Origin: Bacilli bacterium
Lineage (GTDB): Bacteria > Bacillota_I > Bacilli_A > ML615J-28 > CAG-698
Assembly: GCA_017962745.1 (NCBI GenBank)
Contig: JAGCUR010000007.1
Span: 1-64,000 of the forward strand
Direction: 5' to 3'
DNA length: 64,000 bases
This document shows, piece after piece, positions 26,583 through 34,463 of the stretch (position 1 is its first letter; each line of letters begins with the position of its first letter). A model generated the notes under the pieces. The model had not been told where the DNA came from and did not search any database. It saw only the letters and a list, made by a program, of their open reading frames with translations. The translations under genes were made by a program, and so were the position numbers.

Positions 26583-28406
26583 ATGAAAGAAAAGAAAGTT
26601 TTAACTGCAGACGAAAGAGAGTTTAGAAAGAACAAGTGGTTCTTTAGTGCTGGTGGTATTGGAAGAGATATGCTATACACTCTTGTTAGTACATATTTCT
26701 TACAATATGTTCAATTTGGTTTAACTTTAACTGTAGCACAGTTTGCTACATTATCAATTTTAATTGGTATCTTAGGAAGAGTATGGGATGGTATCAATGA
26801 CCCAATGATGGGAGCAATCATTGATGGGACACATCTAAAGATGGGTAAGTTTAGACCATGGATCATGATTGGAGCCATTCTTACTGCCTTACTTACAGTA
26901 TTACTATTTAACGTAAGGCCAAGTGGATGGACATATATCTTTGTAATATGTGCGATTTACTTAGTTTGGGAAGCATCATTCACAATGAATGATATTGGAT
27001 ATTGGAGTATGATTCCATCTTTATCACGCACTAAAGAACGTCGTGATAACATCACTACTTATGTAACATTCTTTGCAGGTCTTGGTACAATCATCATGAC
27101 AGGCCTTGTAACATTCTTCAGCCCTGGTAATGTATTAAGTGCTTATGCAATTTATTCAGTTATCGCTTGTGTTGCTATTTTAGTATGTCAAATGATGGTA
27201 GTATTTACTGTTAAAGAAGCACCACGTGATGAAGTTGAAGCACATGAGGAAAATAGCGTATCGTTTAAGAAGATGGTTAAAACTATTTTCCATAATAAAC
27301 AGTTGTTATGGATGAGCTTAGCTTTACTATTCTCATCAACTGCTACAGCTATTTTACTTGGTTTAATTTATAACTTGTATTATCTAGAAGGAAGCTATAA
27401 CGGCGATATCTTTATCTTCTTAGTAATATATGGTATTGCTAATACTGTTATTCAATTAATGTATCCAAGAATCGCTAAGCGATTCTCAAGAAAGCAAATT
27501 CAATTTGTTTGCTTCTTTGTCCAAGCAGCAGGATACTTAGGCCTTGGCTTAATGGGCTGGTTTAATACTGGCATTCCACTAATCATCCCTCTATGTATAT
27601 TTGCTTTATTAGTATTTGCTGGTAATACATTATTCTATGTAGCAGAACTTGTTAACTTGAATAACTGTGTAGAATACAACGAATACATTACTGGTCGTAG
27701 AGAAGAAGCTGTTGTAACAACAATGAGACCATTAATTGTTAAGTTTGCAGATGCTGTTAAATATTTAGTAGTAACAATTACTTTAATCGTTTCTGGCTTA
27801 TATGCAATTACGCAAAACATTAGTACAATTGAAACACAAAAGAATATATTTGAAAAACGTTATGAAACAATCGAAACTGCTAGAGATTATGTAGCTGAAT
27901 ATAAAGCATTAGTTATTTTAGAAAATAATGGTGCTACAGTTGATGATCTAAATTCAGAAATGGAAAGTGGCAATTATGAAACATTAAATAAATGCCAAGT
28001 TAATCCAGAATATTTAGATGCTATCGGCTATATGTATTTAGTAAGAGTAGATGATAAAGGTAAATATGTAGATTCAATTCAATTAAAAGAAGATGGATCG
28101 TATTTATTCATCATTGATGGTTATGAATATCAATTATTAATCACTGTAAGTGATGCTCAAAATAAAGAAATTCACAACGCAGCTGATGAAATATATGATG
28201 TTAAACGTACACTTGGTACAAGAATTGTTATTAGAATAGCTTGTTGTATCGTACCACTTGCATTAATGTTTGGATCAATGATGGTTCAAAGAAAGAAATT
28301 CATCGTAGATGAAAAATATTACGATGAAATGATGGCACAAATCGAAGCTAAAAAAGCTCCTCACGAAGAGGATGGCGAAGAAGCTAAAGAAGAAGCTATT
28401 GAATAA
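26583..28406 (+). CDS. GPH-family sugar:cation symporter with an inserted domain
   Basis: The N-terminal 410 residues match the glycoside-pentoside-hexuronide (MelB-like) major facilitator group. They show GRVWDGINDPMMGAIIDGT, MGKFRPWIMIGA and WSMIPSLSRTKERRDNITTY. Normal members have about 450-500 residues; this one has 607. About 125 extra residues (roughly 410-535) separate the penultimate and last membrane helices and are soluble-looking, with charged helices and short strands. The chain ends in an acidic tail. TAGGAG precedes the ATG. Partner gene GH35 suggests uptake of beta-galactosides. Confidence 0.88.
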   Translation: MKEKKVLTADEREFRKNKWFFSAGGIGRDMLYTLVSTYFLQYVQFGLTLTVAQFATLSILIGILGRVWDGINDPMMGAIIDGTHLKMGKFRPWIMIGAILTALLTVLLFNVRPSGWTYIFVICAIYLVWEASFTMNDIGYWSMIPSLSRTKERRDNITTYVTFFAGLGTIIMTGLVTFFSPGNVLSAYAIYSVIACVAILVCQMMVVFTVKEAPRDEVEAHEENSVSFKKMVKTIFHNKQLLWMSLALLFSSTATAILLGLIYNLYYLEGSYNGDIFIFLVIYGIANTVIQLMYPRIAKRFSRKQIQFVCFFVQAAGYLGLGLMGWFNTGIPLIIPLCIFALLVFAGNTLFYVAELVNLNNCVEYNEYITGRREEAVVTTMRPLIVKFADAVKYLVVTITLIVSGLYAITQNISTIETQKNIFEKRYETIETARDYVAEYKALVILENNGATVDDLNSEMESGNYETLNKCQVNPEYLDAIGYMYLVRVDDKGKYVDSIQLKEDGSYLFIIDGYEYQLLITVSDAQNKEIHNAADEIYDVKRTLGTRIVIRIACCIVPLALMFGSMMVQRKKFIVDEKYYDEMMAQIEAKKAPHEEDGEEAKEEAIE

Positions 28407-28414
28407 GATATAAG

Positions 28415-28443
28415 AAAAGGAAAGTAAAAATTACTTTCCTTTT
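28415..28443. terminator. Bidirectional terminator between convergent genes
   Basis: AAAAGGAAAGTAA (28415-28427) pairs with TTACTTTCCTTTT (28431-28443) around AAA. It serves the symporter gene on the plus strand and overlaps the hslO stop on the minus strand. The T tract is better on the plus side. Confidence 0.85.
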
Positions 28444-29297
28444 TTGTTTAATATTTCTTTTAATTCATCGACACTAAATTCATACCTTTCTCCACAATAA
28501 TGACATATTGTTTCAATTGGTTTACCATCTTCAATCATTTCTTCTAAATCTTTTTTAGATAATGTAAGTAAACCTTCGCTAAAGCGATCTTTATTGCATG
28601 GGCATAAAAACTTGATATCAAGTTTACCCACAATCTCGGCATCATCAAATAACATATCTAATATATCTTCAAGCGCATGCGTTTGAAGAAGTGTCGACAT
28701 CTTTTTTAAGATATCGTATTTAGATTCAATATAAGTGATAGCATCTTCAGTAGCATTAGGTAATAACTGAATTAAAACACCACCATTAATAATGGCTAAG
28801 TTATTAACATCAATTAAAGTGCCTAAACTAATTAAGGTCGGTGTTTGTTCACTCTCCACATAATACTTACTAAAATCAGTTGCGATATCACCAGTTGCCT
28901 CAACTGAAGATGTAAATAAATCTTTTAAGTGTAAGTCTTTAATGACATCTAAAAAGCCATTATCACCTAAAGTCATCTTTTCATTTAGACCACCATCATT
29001 GTTAACAAAGTTAATATGATTAGCCCCAACATAACCCCTTACATTACCATTTGCATCTGCATCTACGATAATGGAACCTACTGGCCCACCGGCATTATAT
29101 TTTACAGTAACGGCTTCTTCGCCTTTTAGATTAGCTCCTAAGAATAAGCCAGTTGTCATAACTTTACCAAGACAGCTAGCACTTGATGGCCAAATATCGT
29201 GGCGCTTGATAGCTTCATTTAAAGCATCAGGCGCATTGACTAAAAATACACGTACTTGTTCTTTAAAAGCTAGCGCTTTAATTAAATAATTTTTCAT
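28431..29297 (-). CDS. hslO: Redox-regulated chaperone Hsp33
   Basis: Hsp33 is a cytosolic holdase activated by oxidation. The 288-residue protein has the family N-terminus (MKNYLIKALAFKEQVRVF), the GPVGSIIVDADANGNVRGYV region, and a C-terminal zinc switch with CPC and CHYC. The ATG at 29297 is used because a -10 box lies at 29319-29314, so a longer form starting at 29348 would begin upstream of the promoter. The ribosome site (CGGTGATT) is modest. Convergent with the symporter gene. Confidence 0.95.
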   Translation of the reverse strand: MKNYLIKALAFKEQVRVFLVNAPDALNEAIKRHDIWPSSASCLGKVMTTGLFLGANLKGEEAVTVKYNAGGPVGSIIVDADANGNVRGYVGANHINFVNNDGGLNEKMTLGDNGFLDVIKDLHLKDLFTSSVEATGDIATDFSKYYVESEQTPTLISLGTLIDVNNLAIINGGVLIQLLPNATEDAITYIESKYDILKKMSTLLQTHALEDILDMLFDDAEIVGKLDIKFLCPCNKDRFSEGLLTLSKKDLEEMIEDGKPIETICHYCGERYEFSVDELKEILNKKGK

Positions 29298-29313
29298 AAT
29301 AATCACCGAAAAG

Positions 29314-29342
29314 ATTATAACATACTGCTTTAAAAAGATAAA
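29314..29342 (-). promoter_or_regulatory. Promoter of hslO
   Basis: On the minus strand TATAAT reads at 29319-29314; 17 bases upstream is a weak -35, TTTATC. It fixes the start of hslO at 29297. Confidence 0.5.
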
Positions 29343-29383
29343 TATCATATCTTTAAGTTGCCTTAAACTAATCTTGATTTATC

Positions 29384-29412
29384 TTAACAAGCGATATTTA
29401 ATATGTTATAAT
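29384..29412 (+). promoter_or_regulatory. Promoter of the YcxB-like membrane gene group
   Basis: TTAACA (29384-29389) and TATAAT (29407-29412) are 17 bases apart, upstream of a GCGGAGG ribosome site. Confidence 0.7.
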
Positions 29413-29433
29413 GTCTTTACGCGGAGGTAAAAG

Positions 29434-30054
29434 ATGTCTGAAATCAAAAAAACCCCTTTAGAAAAAGTAGATAATACTAAAATATATGATCACGTTATTT
29501 CAAAAAGTGAATATAGAAGAAAAGATCACAAAAGATTTTATTTATTCCATACTTTCTTTAGAAGTTCTACGCCATTACTAGTTTTAATCTTAATGGGCTT
29601 TATGATTTTCTATGCGATTAGAACTACGCTTAGAATGCAAGAGACTGATTCATACAGTACTTTAATTATGGTCTGGACTTTAACTGCAGCTACGGCTATG
29701 ATGGTTCCATTCTTAATGATTGGTCAAGTTAACAGTGTAATCAAAAAAGAAACTCAAGAATTAAGAGAAGGTATCGATACAATTGAAGTTAACAAAGTTA
29801 AGATTGTTAGAAGTAATCCAGCGATTAAAGGTAAAGTGGTAATATCTTGGTATCAAGTAGAAAATATTTGCGAAACTAAGAATTATATCTTTATTTACAC
29901 TGGTCCTAAACAAGGTATCTTTATTGTTAAGAAAGATATCAGTGAAGGAAATGTAGTAACATTTAGAGAATTAGCTAAAAAGAATATGCGTAAGAATAAA
30001 AAAGGAAAGGTTGATTACCATTATTATTTCGTAAGTAAAAAGAAACCTTTCTAA
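29434..30054 (+). CDS. YcxB-like membrane protein, paralog 1
   Basis: The 206-residue protein has two membrane helices (about 47-66 and 78-100). A YcxB-like C-terminal beta domain follows, with the pattern KVVISWYQVENICETKNYIFIYTGPKQGIFIVKK. The same pattern (WdkiievCETKkYfYLY...IvqKkel) occurs in the protein at 36723 and, more distantly, at 35869, so the window has three paralogs in two clusters. YcxB-like proteins have no established function. It is followed within nine bases by another unknown gene. GGAGG precedes the ATG. Confidence 0.78.
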   Translation: MSEIKKTPLEKVDNTKIYDHVISKSEYRRKDHKRFYLFHTFFRSSTPLLVLILMGFMIFYAIRTTLRMQETDSYSTLIMVWTLTAATAMMVPFLMIGQVNSVIKKETQELREGIDTIEVNKVKIVRSNPAIKGKVVISWYQVENICETKNYIFIYTGPKQGIFIVKKDISEGNVVTFRELAKKNMRKNKKGKVDYHYYFVSKKKPF

Positions 30055-30063
30055 GGAGATGCC

Positions 30064-30618
30064 ATGTATAAAGATTATGAATATTGGTATAAAGAAAATA
30101 AAGACTTACTAGAACATCTAGAACATCATAAATCATTACTGTATGATGATTACCGCGATATCATTGCGGTTCTAAACTATATTAAAGGTTTAGATGCATC
30201 TGAAATCGATAATGATTTAGAAGTTATATTTGATGAAGGATATGCATATATTTATGATCGTATCAACTACATCAAAACATGTTTAAAGCAAGACTTTATT
30301 GGTGACTTACACGCATTCTTAAAATATGAAGAATTATTTAGATACTATTTATTTATTGAAGATTTAATTGATGCTTACTTAAGAGAAGATATGGATACTA
30401 AAACAATTAAGGAAGCATTTAGCGATATCCAAAATAAAATATTAGATATCATTAATAATAGAAAACCTTTCGGACGTGAAGTATTAGAAGAATTTGATAT
30501 GATTGTATCATCTTTAATTCCTTCAAATAAAATGCTTCAAACTGTTCCTCAAGTATTTAATCAAATAAATGATGAATTATTAATAATGAAAGATCATAAA
30601 CATTTTGATCAAGAATAA
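30064..30618 (+). CDS. Uncharacterised helical protein
   Basis: The 184-residue protein is soluble-looking, acidic and rich in Tyr, Asp and Leu. It is predicted to be almost entirely helical, with no membrane segment and no recognisable motif. AAGGAGATGCC precedes the ATG. It sits between a YcxB-like membrane protein and a coiled-coil membrane protein with short gaps, so the three probably work together, perhaps as a cytoplasmic partner of the membrane proteins. I do not recognise the family. Confidence 0.7.
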   Translation: MYKDYEYWYKENKDLLEHLEHHKSLLYDDYRDIIAVLNYIKGLDASEIDNDLEVIFDEGYAYIYDRINYIKTCLKQDFIGDLHAFLKYEELFRYYLFIEDLIDAYLREDMDTKTIKEAFSDIQNKILDIINNRKPFGREVLEEFDMIVSSLIPSNKMLQTVPQVFNQINDELLIMKDHKHFDQE

Positions 30619-30629
30619 GGAGGTGTCAT

Positions 30630-31583
30630 ATGGATACAAAAAGAGCAAATGACATCACATTACTTAACAATCAAATAATAATTCTTGATGCATGGAATAA
30701 TTGGAAACAAAAGACTAATGATAATTATGATGCGAGGATTAAAGACTTCAACGAAAAAATCGAAGAGAAATCAAAAGAAATAGAGCAATTACAGAAAACA
30801 ATTGATACTCTTGATTATGGTAGAAGTCTTGGTGCTTTAATATTAATTATATTATGCGCAGTTTTATACATTGTTCCATCATTTATTGAGTTTGCTAAGC
30901 CTTATAGAGCATATTGTGCTATGGCAACAATGTTATTTGTTATTCCATATATATTTTGGCTAAGAGGTGCAAAGAAAACATTTATTGCGCACTTACTATA
31001 CTGGTTAACAAATGGTTTATTATTTGGAGCTACTTTATATATCGTAAGTATTAAAGATGGCCAACCAAATTTATATTATGCTTTATTTGAAAATCCACGC
31101 TTTGATCAAATTAATCATATCTTTTGGTATTTAAGCTTAGGCTCAATCATCATTTTAACTGCATCGATGATTATTAGAAAGATTCATCTAGAAAGAGTAA
31201 AAGCAAAACTAAATAGACTTTTATTTGAATATGAAGGTGAAGTAAGCGAAAACAAAGATTTAGTTGCTAATTTAATTAGTGAAAGAGAACAACTTCTTGA
31301 AAACAAAGAAAGAGAATACTTTAGTAAGTATCCTCTTGCGTTACCAAATTACTCAATTCAAGATGTTAAGAAATTACTTTACTATATGATTAATCATCGC
31401 GCTGATACAATTAAAGAAGCTATTAATTTAAATAAGCAAGATGAAACTCTTCAAAACATTCAAAATGATGTTAGGGCTCTAAGAACTATGCAAGAGAAAA
31501 CTAACGAACAAATTGAAGAGATGAAGAAAGAAAAAGAAAAACAAGAAATAGTAGAAGAAGAAAAAGAAGACTTAGTTTACTAA
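30630..31583 (+). CDS. Coiled-coil membrane protein of unknown function
   Basis: The 317-residue protein begins with a charged coiled coil (about 25-65). Four hydrophobic segments follow (about 70-88, 96-112, 118-138, 165-185), then a second long helical part that ends in a strongly charged Lys/Glu coiled coil (about 270-317). Both ends are likely cytoplasmic. AGGAGGTG precedes the ATG. It is the last gene of the group and its stop lies in a terminator. The architecture suggests scaffold or assembly functions at the membrane; the family is not recognised. Confidence 0.72.
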   Translation: MDTKRANDITLLNNQIIILDAWNNWKQKTNDNYDARIKDFNEKIEEKSKEIEQLQKTIDTLDYGRSLGALILIILCAVLYIVPSFIEFAKPYRAYCAMATMLFVIPYIFWLRGAKKTFIAHLLYWLTNGLLFGATLYIVSIKDGQPNLYYALFENPRFDQINHIFWYLSLGSIIILTASMIIRKIHLERVKAKLNRLLFEYEGEVSENKDLVANLISEREQLLENKEREYFSKYPLALPNYSIQDVKKLLYYMINHRADTIKEAINLNKQDETLQNIQNDVRALRTMQEKTNEQIEEMKKEKEKQEIVEEEKEDLVY

Positions 31584-31593
31584 GTCTTCTTTT
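31562..31593. terminator. Bidirectional terminator between convergent genes
   Basis: AAAAGAAGACTTAG (31562-31575) pairs perfectly with CTAAGTCTTCTTTT (31580-31593) around TTTA. The plus-strand stop codon lies within it, and lysS ends just beyond at 31599. Confidence 0.85.
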
Positions 31594-31598
31594 AATAT

Positions 31599-33509
31599 CT
31601 AATATAATTTAGCACCAGCTGGGATATGATTATCTAACATCATTAAGTGAAGTTTTTCTTCACCATTTTCATGGTGAACAGCACTTAATAGCATTCCACA
31701 AGATTCAATACCCATCATTGGTCTTGGAGGTAAGTTAGTAATTGCTACTAATGTTTTACCAAGTAATTGTTCTGGTTCATAAAATGTGTGAATACCGCTT
31801 AAAATAACTCTAGGTGAATCTGTTCCATCATTTAAAGTAAACTTTAATAATTTCTTACTCTTTTCAACTGCTACGCAGTCTAATACTTTAACTACTCTAA
31901 AGTCAGATTTAGAGAATGTTTCGAAATCTACAAAGCTTTCAAATAATGGTTCAACCTCCACATTAGAAAAATCAATTACTTCTTCAGTATTTTCTACCAC
32001 TTTCTTAACTTCTTTTTTCTTACCGACATCTTTCATTTGAGGGAATAGGATCGCATCACGAATTGATTCGATTTCGCCTAGTAACATAACTAGTCTATCA
32101 ATTCCTATACCAATGCCACCTGTAGGTGCCATCCCGTATTCTAGAGCCTCTAAGAAATCAGTATCCATTTCATTAGCTTCATCGTTACCTAATTCTTTTT
32201 CAGCTAATTGTTTTTCAAATCTTTCTCTTTGATCGATTGGGTCATTTAATTCGCTAAAAGCATTAGCATATTCATGACCAGCAATGAATAATTCAAAACG
32301 ATCAGTATAACGAGGATCTTGACGATTCTTTTTAGCAAGTGGAGATATCTCAATTGGATGGCCAAAAACAAATGTTGGTTGAATCAATGTTTCTTCCACA
32401 TACTTTTCAAAGAATAAGTTTAGAATATGACCAACAGTTTTTTCGTGATTTTGAACCTTAATTTCATGCTTTGAAGCAAGATCTAGGGCTTCATTAACAT
32501 CAGTAATCTTTTTAAAGTCAATTCCAGTAGCATCTTTTACAGCATCAGCCATATGAATCTTTTTAAATGGTTCACCTAAATTGATTTCAATATCGTGATT
32601 ATTAACAGTAGTCTTACCTAAAACATCATTAGCCACATGTTTAATTAAACTTTCAGCTAATTCCATCATACCATCGATATCAGAATATGCTTGATATGCT
32701 TCCACAGTTGTAAATTCAGGATTATGCATTGAATCCATTCCTTCATTACGGAATAATCTTCCGATTTCATAAACTCTTTCCATTCCACCAACGATTAATT
32801 TCTTTAGTGATAATTCAGTAGCGATTCTTAAATAGAAATCTTTATCAAGAGTATTATGATGAGTAATGAAAGGTTTAGCAGCAGCACCACCTAAAATTGG
32901 TTGAAGCACTGGAGTTTCTACTTCCACAAATCCTCTTTCATCAAAGAATCTTTGAATTGAACGAATGATTCTAGGACGTAAGAAAGCATTCTTCTTAGAT
33001 TCTTCATTCATGATTAAATCTACATAGCGGTGACGTCTTGCTTCTTCTTTATCTTGAAGGCCGTGGAACTTTTCAGGTAGAGGTCTTAGGGCTTTTGATA
33101 AGTGTGTATAAACTGTTGCTTTAACAGTTAATTCACCGGTATCAGTTTTAATAACTTCCCCTTCTACTCCACAAATATCGCCAATGTCAGCTTTCTTAAA
33201 TATTTCGTATGGTTCTTCACCTAATACATCTTGGCGAACGTATGCTTGGATTTGACCAAATTTATCTTGAATATGCATGAAAGCAACCTTGCCTTTACGG
33301 CGAAGTGACATAATTCTACCAGCAACGCTAGTAATTACATGCATCTCTTGTAATTCTTCTTTAGAAAAATCAGAATATTTGTCCTTTAAATCTTGGCTAG
33401 TAGCTTTACGGTCGTATCTAGCACCATATGGGTCGATACCTAATTCTCTTAATTCCTTAGCCTTGCTACGACGGACAAGTTCTTGATCGTTTAACTTAAT
33501 TTCTTCCAT
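31599..33509 (-). CDS. lysS: Lysyl-tRNA synthetase (class II) with C-terminal Trbp111-like domain
   Basis: The first 500 or so residues are a complete class II LysRS: an N-terminal OB fold (about 55-155), motif 1 near [12 protein letters not shown], motif 2 as [18 protein letters not shown], and motif 3 as [14 protein letters not shown]. After a linker of about 30 residues, a second OB-type domain (about 526-636) begins [17 protein letters not shown]. It contains [10 protein letters not shown] and [16 protein letters not shown], the Trbp111/EMAP-II tRNA-binding domain normally attached to MetRS. LysRS is usually about 490-510 residues; this chain has 636. GAGGTGTAAT precedes the ATG. Confidence 0.95.
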   Translation of the reverse strand: MEEIKLNDQELVRRSKAKELRELGIDPYGARYDRKATSQDLKDKYSDFSKEELQEMHVITSVAGRIMSLRRKGKVAFMHIQDKFGQIQAYVRQDVLGEEPYEIFKKADIGDICGVEGEVIKTDTGELTVKATVYTHLSKALRPLPEKFHGLQDKEEARRHRYVDLIMNEESKKNAFLRPRIIRSIQRFFDERGFVEVETPVLQPILGGAAAKPFITHHNTLDKDFYLRIATELSLKKLIVGGMERVYEIGRLFRNEGMDSMHNPEFTTVEAYQAYSDIDGMMELAESLIKHVANDVLGKTTVNNHDIEINLGEPFKKIHMADAVKDATGIDFKKITDVNEALDLASKHEIKVQNHEKTVGHILNLFFEKYVEETLIQPTFVFGHPIEISPLAKKNRQDPRYTDRFELFIAGHEYANAFSELNDPIDQRERFEKQLAEKELGNDEANEMDTDFLEALEYGMAPTGGIGIGIDRLVMLLGEIESIRDAILFPQMKDVGKKKEVKKVVENTEEVIDFSNVEVEPLFESFVDFETFSKSDFRVVKVLDCVAVEKSKKLLKFTLNDGTDSPRVILSGIHTFYEPEQLLGKTLVAITNLPPRPMMGIESCGMLLSAVHHENGEEKLHLMMLDNHIPAGAKLY

Positions 33510-33531
33510 ATTACACCTCTATTTCTCTACC

Positions 33532-33560
33532 ATTTTATCACTTGTAGCTAATAAAATCAA
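33532..33560 (-). promoter_or_regulatory. Promoter of lysS
   Basis: On the minus strand TTGATT (33560-33555) and TAAAAT (33537-33532) are 17 bases apart. Confidence 0.65.
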
Positions 33561-33566
33561 ATATAA

Positions 33567-33596
33567 TTGCAAATGGCGTGCCTGTTGTGATACAAT
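33567..33596 (+). promoter_or_regulatory. Promoter of the membrane protein gene at 33618
   Basis: TTGCAA (33567-33572) and TACAAT (33591-33596) are 18 bases apart, back to back with the lysS promoter. Confidence 0.55.
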
Positions 33597-33617
33597 GGCA
33601 CCATATGGGAGGCAGAT

Positions 33618-34136
33618 ATGAAATATTTACCATATATAATAATTGGCTCAATCATTATCTTAATTTTGATATATGTATTTTTTATTAGACCGATCCAAAT
33701 TAAAAAGACAGTAACGACTAAACTATTATCTTATTTTAAAGAACTAGGTTATACCGAAGGTAAAAAAGCTAGTCTATATAATATTTTACTAACTAAAGGT
33801 GAAGAGAAGTTATACTTTAAGTATTTAATAATACCATCTAATTCCCAAATTACCATTAACTGTAAAGAGAAGTGGCGCTTATCTTGGGGAGGAAATCCCG
33901 ATAAAGTAGGCCGTGCTTACCCCAATAACCGTTATCTAACCGAAATTGAAGATTTCGCTAAAGCAACCCTTGATGGTAAGAAGATATTTATTGTTTATTA
34001 CTCAACTGAACATATCTTAAGATATATTAATGAATGCGAACTAGAAACGATTGATATTACGAAAACACCATACGATTATAAGATTGTATGTTTCGATAAA
34101 TTTGAAGAAGAAATACCTTATTGTATTAACAAATAG
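33618..34136 (+). CDS. Uncharacterised single-pass membrane protein
   Basis: The 172-residue protein has one N-terminal membrane helix (about 4-24). An alpha/beta domain of about 145 residues follows that I cannot assign. GGCAKTTLDGKKIFIVYYSTE-like strands and a conserved-looking Trp pair in WRLSWGGNPDK are the only notable features. GGGAGGC precedes the ATG. It has its own promoter and is followed by the tRNA cluster, with no terminator seen between them. Confidence 0.7.
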   Translation: MKYLPYIIIGSIIILILIYVFFIRPIQIKKTVTTKLLSYFKELGYTEGKKASLYNILLTKGEEKLYFKYLIIPSNSQITINCKEKWRLSWGGNPDKVGRAYPNNRYLTEIEDFAKATLDGKKIFIVYYSTEHILRYINECELETIDITKTPYDYKIVCFDKFEEEIPYCINK

Positions 34137-34146
34137 AAAAATATTC

Positions 34147-34175
34147 TTGCATTTTATAGCCTATCATAGTATAAT
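34147..34175 (+). promoter_or_regulatory. Promoter of the tRNA-Tyr/tRNA-Gln operon
   Basis: TTGCAT (34147-34152) and TATAAT (34170-34175) are 17 bases apart, 28 bases ahead of the first tRNA. Confidence 0.8.
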
Positions 34176-34203
34176 GGTTAAGGTAAAAAGAAAATAGCTT
34201 AAT

Positions 34204-34288
34204 GGTGGGGTAGCGAAGTGGCTAAACGCGGCGGACTGTAAATCCGCTCTCTCCGAGTTCGGTGGTTCGAATCCACTCCCCACCACCA
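34204..34288 (+). tRNA. tRNA-Tyr (anticodon GTA)
   Basis: The cloverleaf is complete, with a long class II variable arm. The acceptor is GGTGGGG/CCCCACC, the anticodon stem GCGGA/TCCGC has loop CTGTAAA (anticodon GTA), and the T arm is GGTGG-TTCGAAT-CCACT-like. Discriminator A and CCA are encoded. A GTA anticodon makes it a substrate for queuosine; queH lies further downstream. Confidence 0.96.
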
Positions 34289-34294
34289 TTTTCT

Positions 34295-34369
34295 AGGGCT
34301 ATAGCCAAGCGGTAAGGCATCAGACTTTGACTCTGACATTCTCTGGTTCGAATCCAGATAGCCCTGCCA
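34295..34369 (+). tRNA. tRNA-Gln (anticodon TTG)
   Basis: The cloverleaf has acceptor AGGGCTA/TAGCCCT, anticodon stem TCAGA/TCTGA with loop CTTTGAC (anticodon TTG), T arm CTGG-TTCGAAT-CCAG, discriminator G and encoded CCA. It follows tRNA-Tyr by six bases. Confidence 0.96.
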
Positions 34370-34386
34370 TCTATAAAGAGTTATGA

Positions 34387-34414
34387 TTATGCATCTTGGT
34401 GCATAATTTTTTTT
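34387..34414 (+). terminator. Intrinsic terminator of the tRNA operon
   Basis: TTATGCA (34387-34393) pairs with TGCATAA (34400-34406) around a 6-base loop and is followed by eight T residues. Confidence 0.92.
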
Positions 34415-34417
34415 ATT

Positions 34418-34446
34418 TTGTATAATTTTGCTACTTATGATAAAAT
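34418..34446 (+). promoter_or_regulatory. Promoter of the aspartase/fumarase-like gene
   Basis: TTGTAT (34418-34423) and TAAAAT (34441-34446) are 17 bases apart. In-frame starts upstream of 34464 fall inside it. Confidence 0.7.
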
Positions 34447-34463
34447 GGATGAGAGGTATAATT

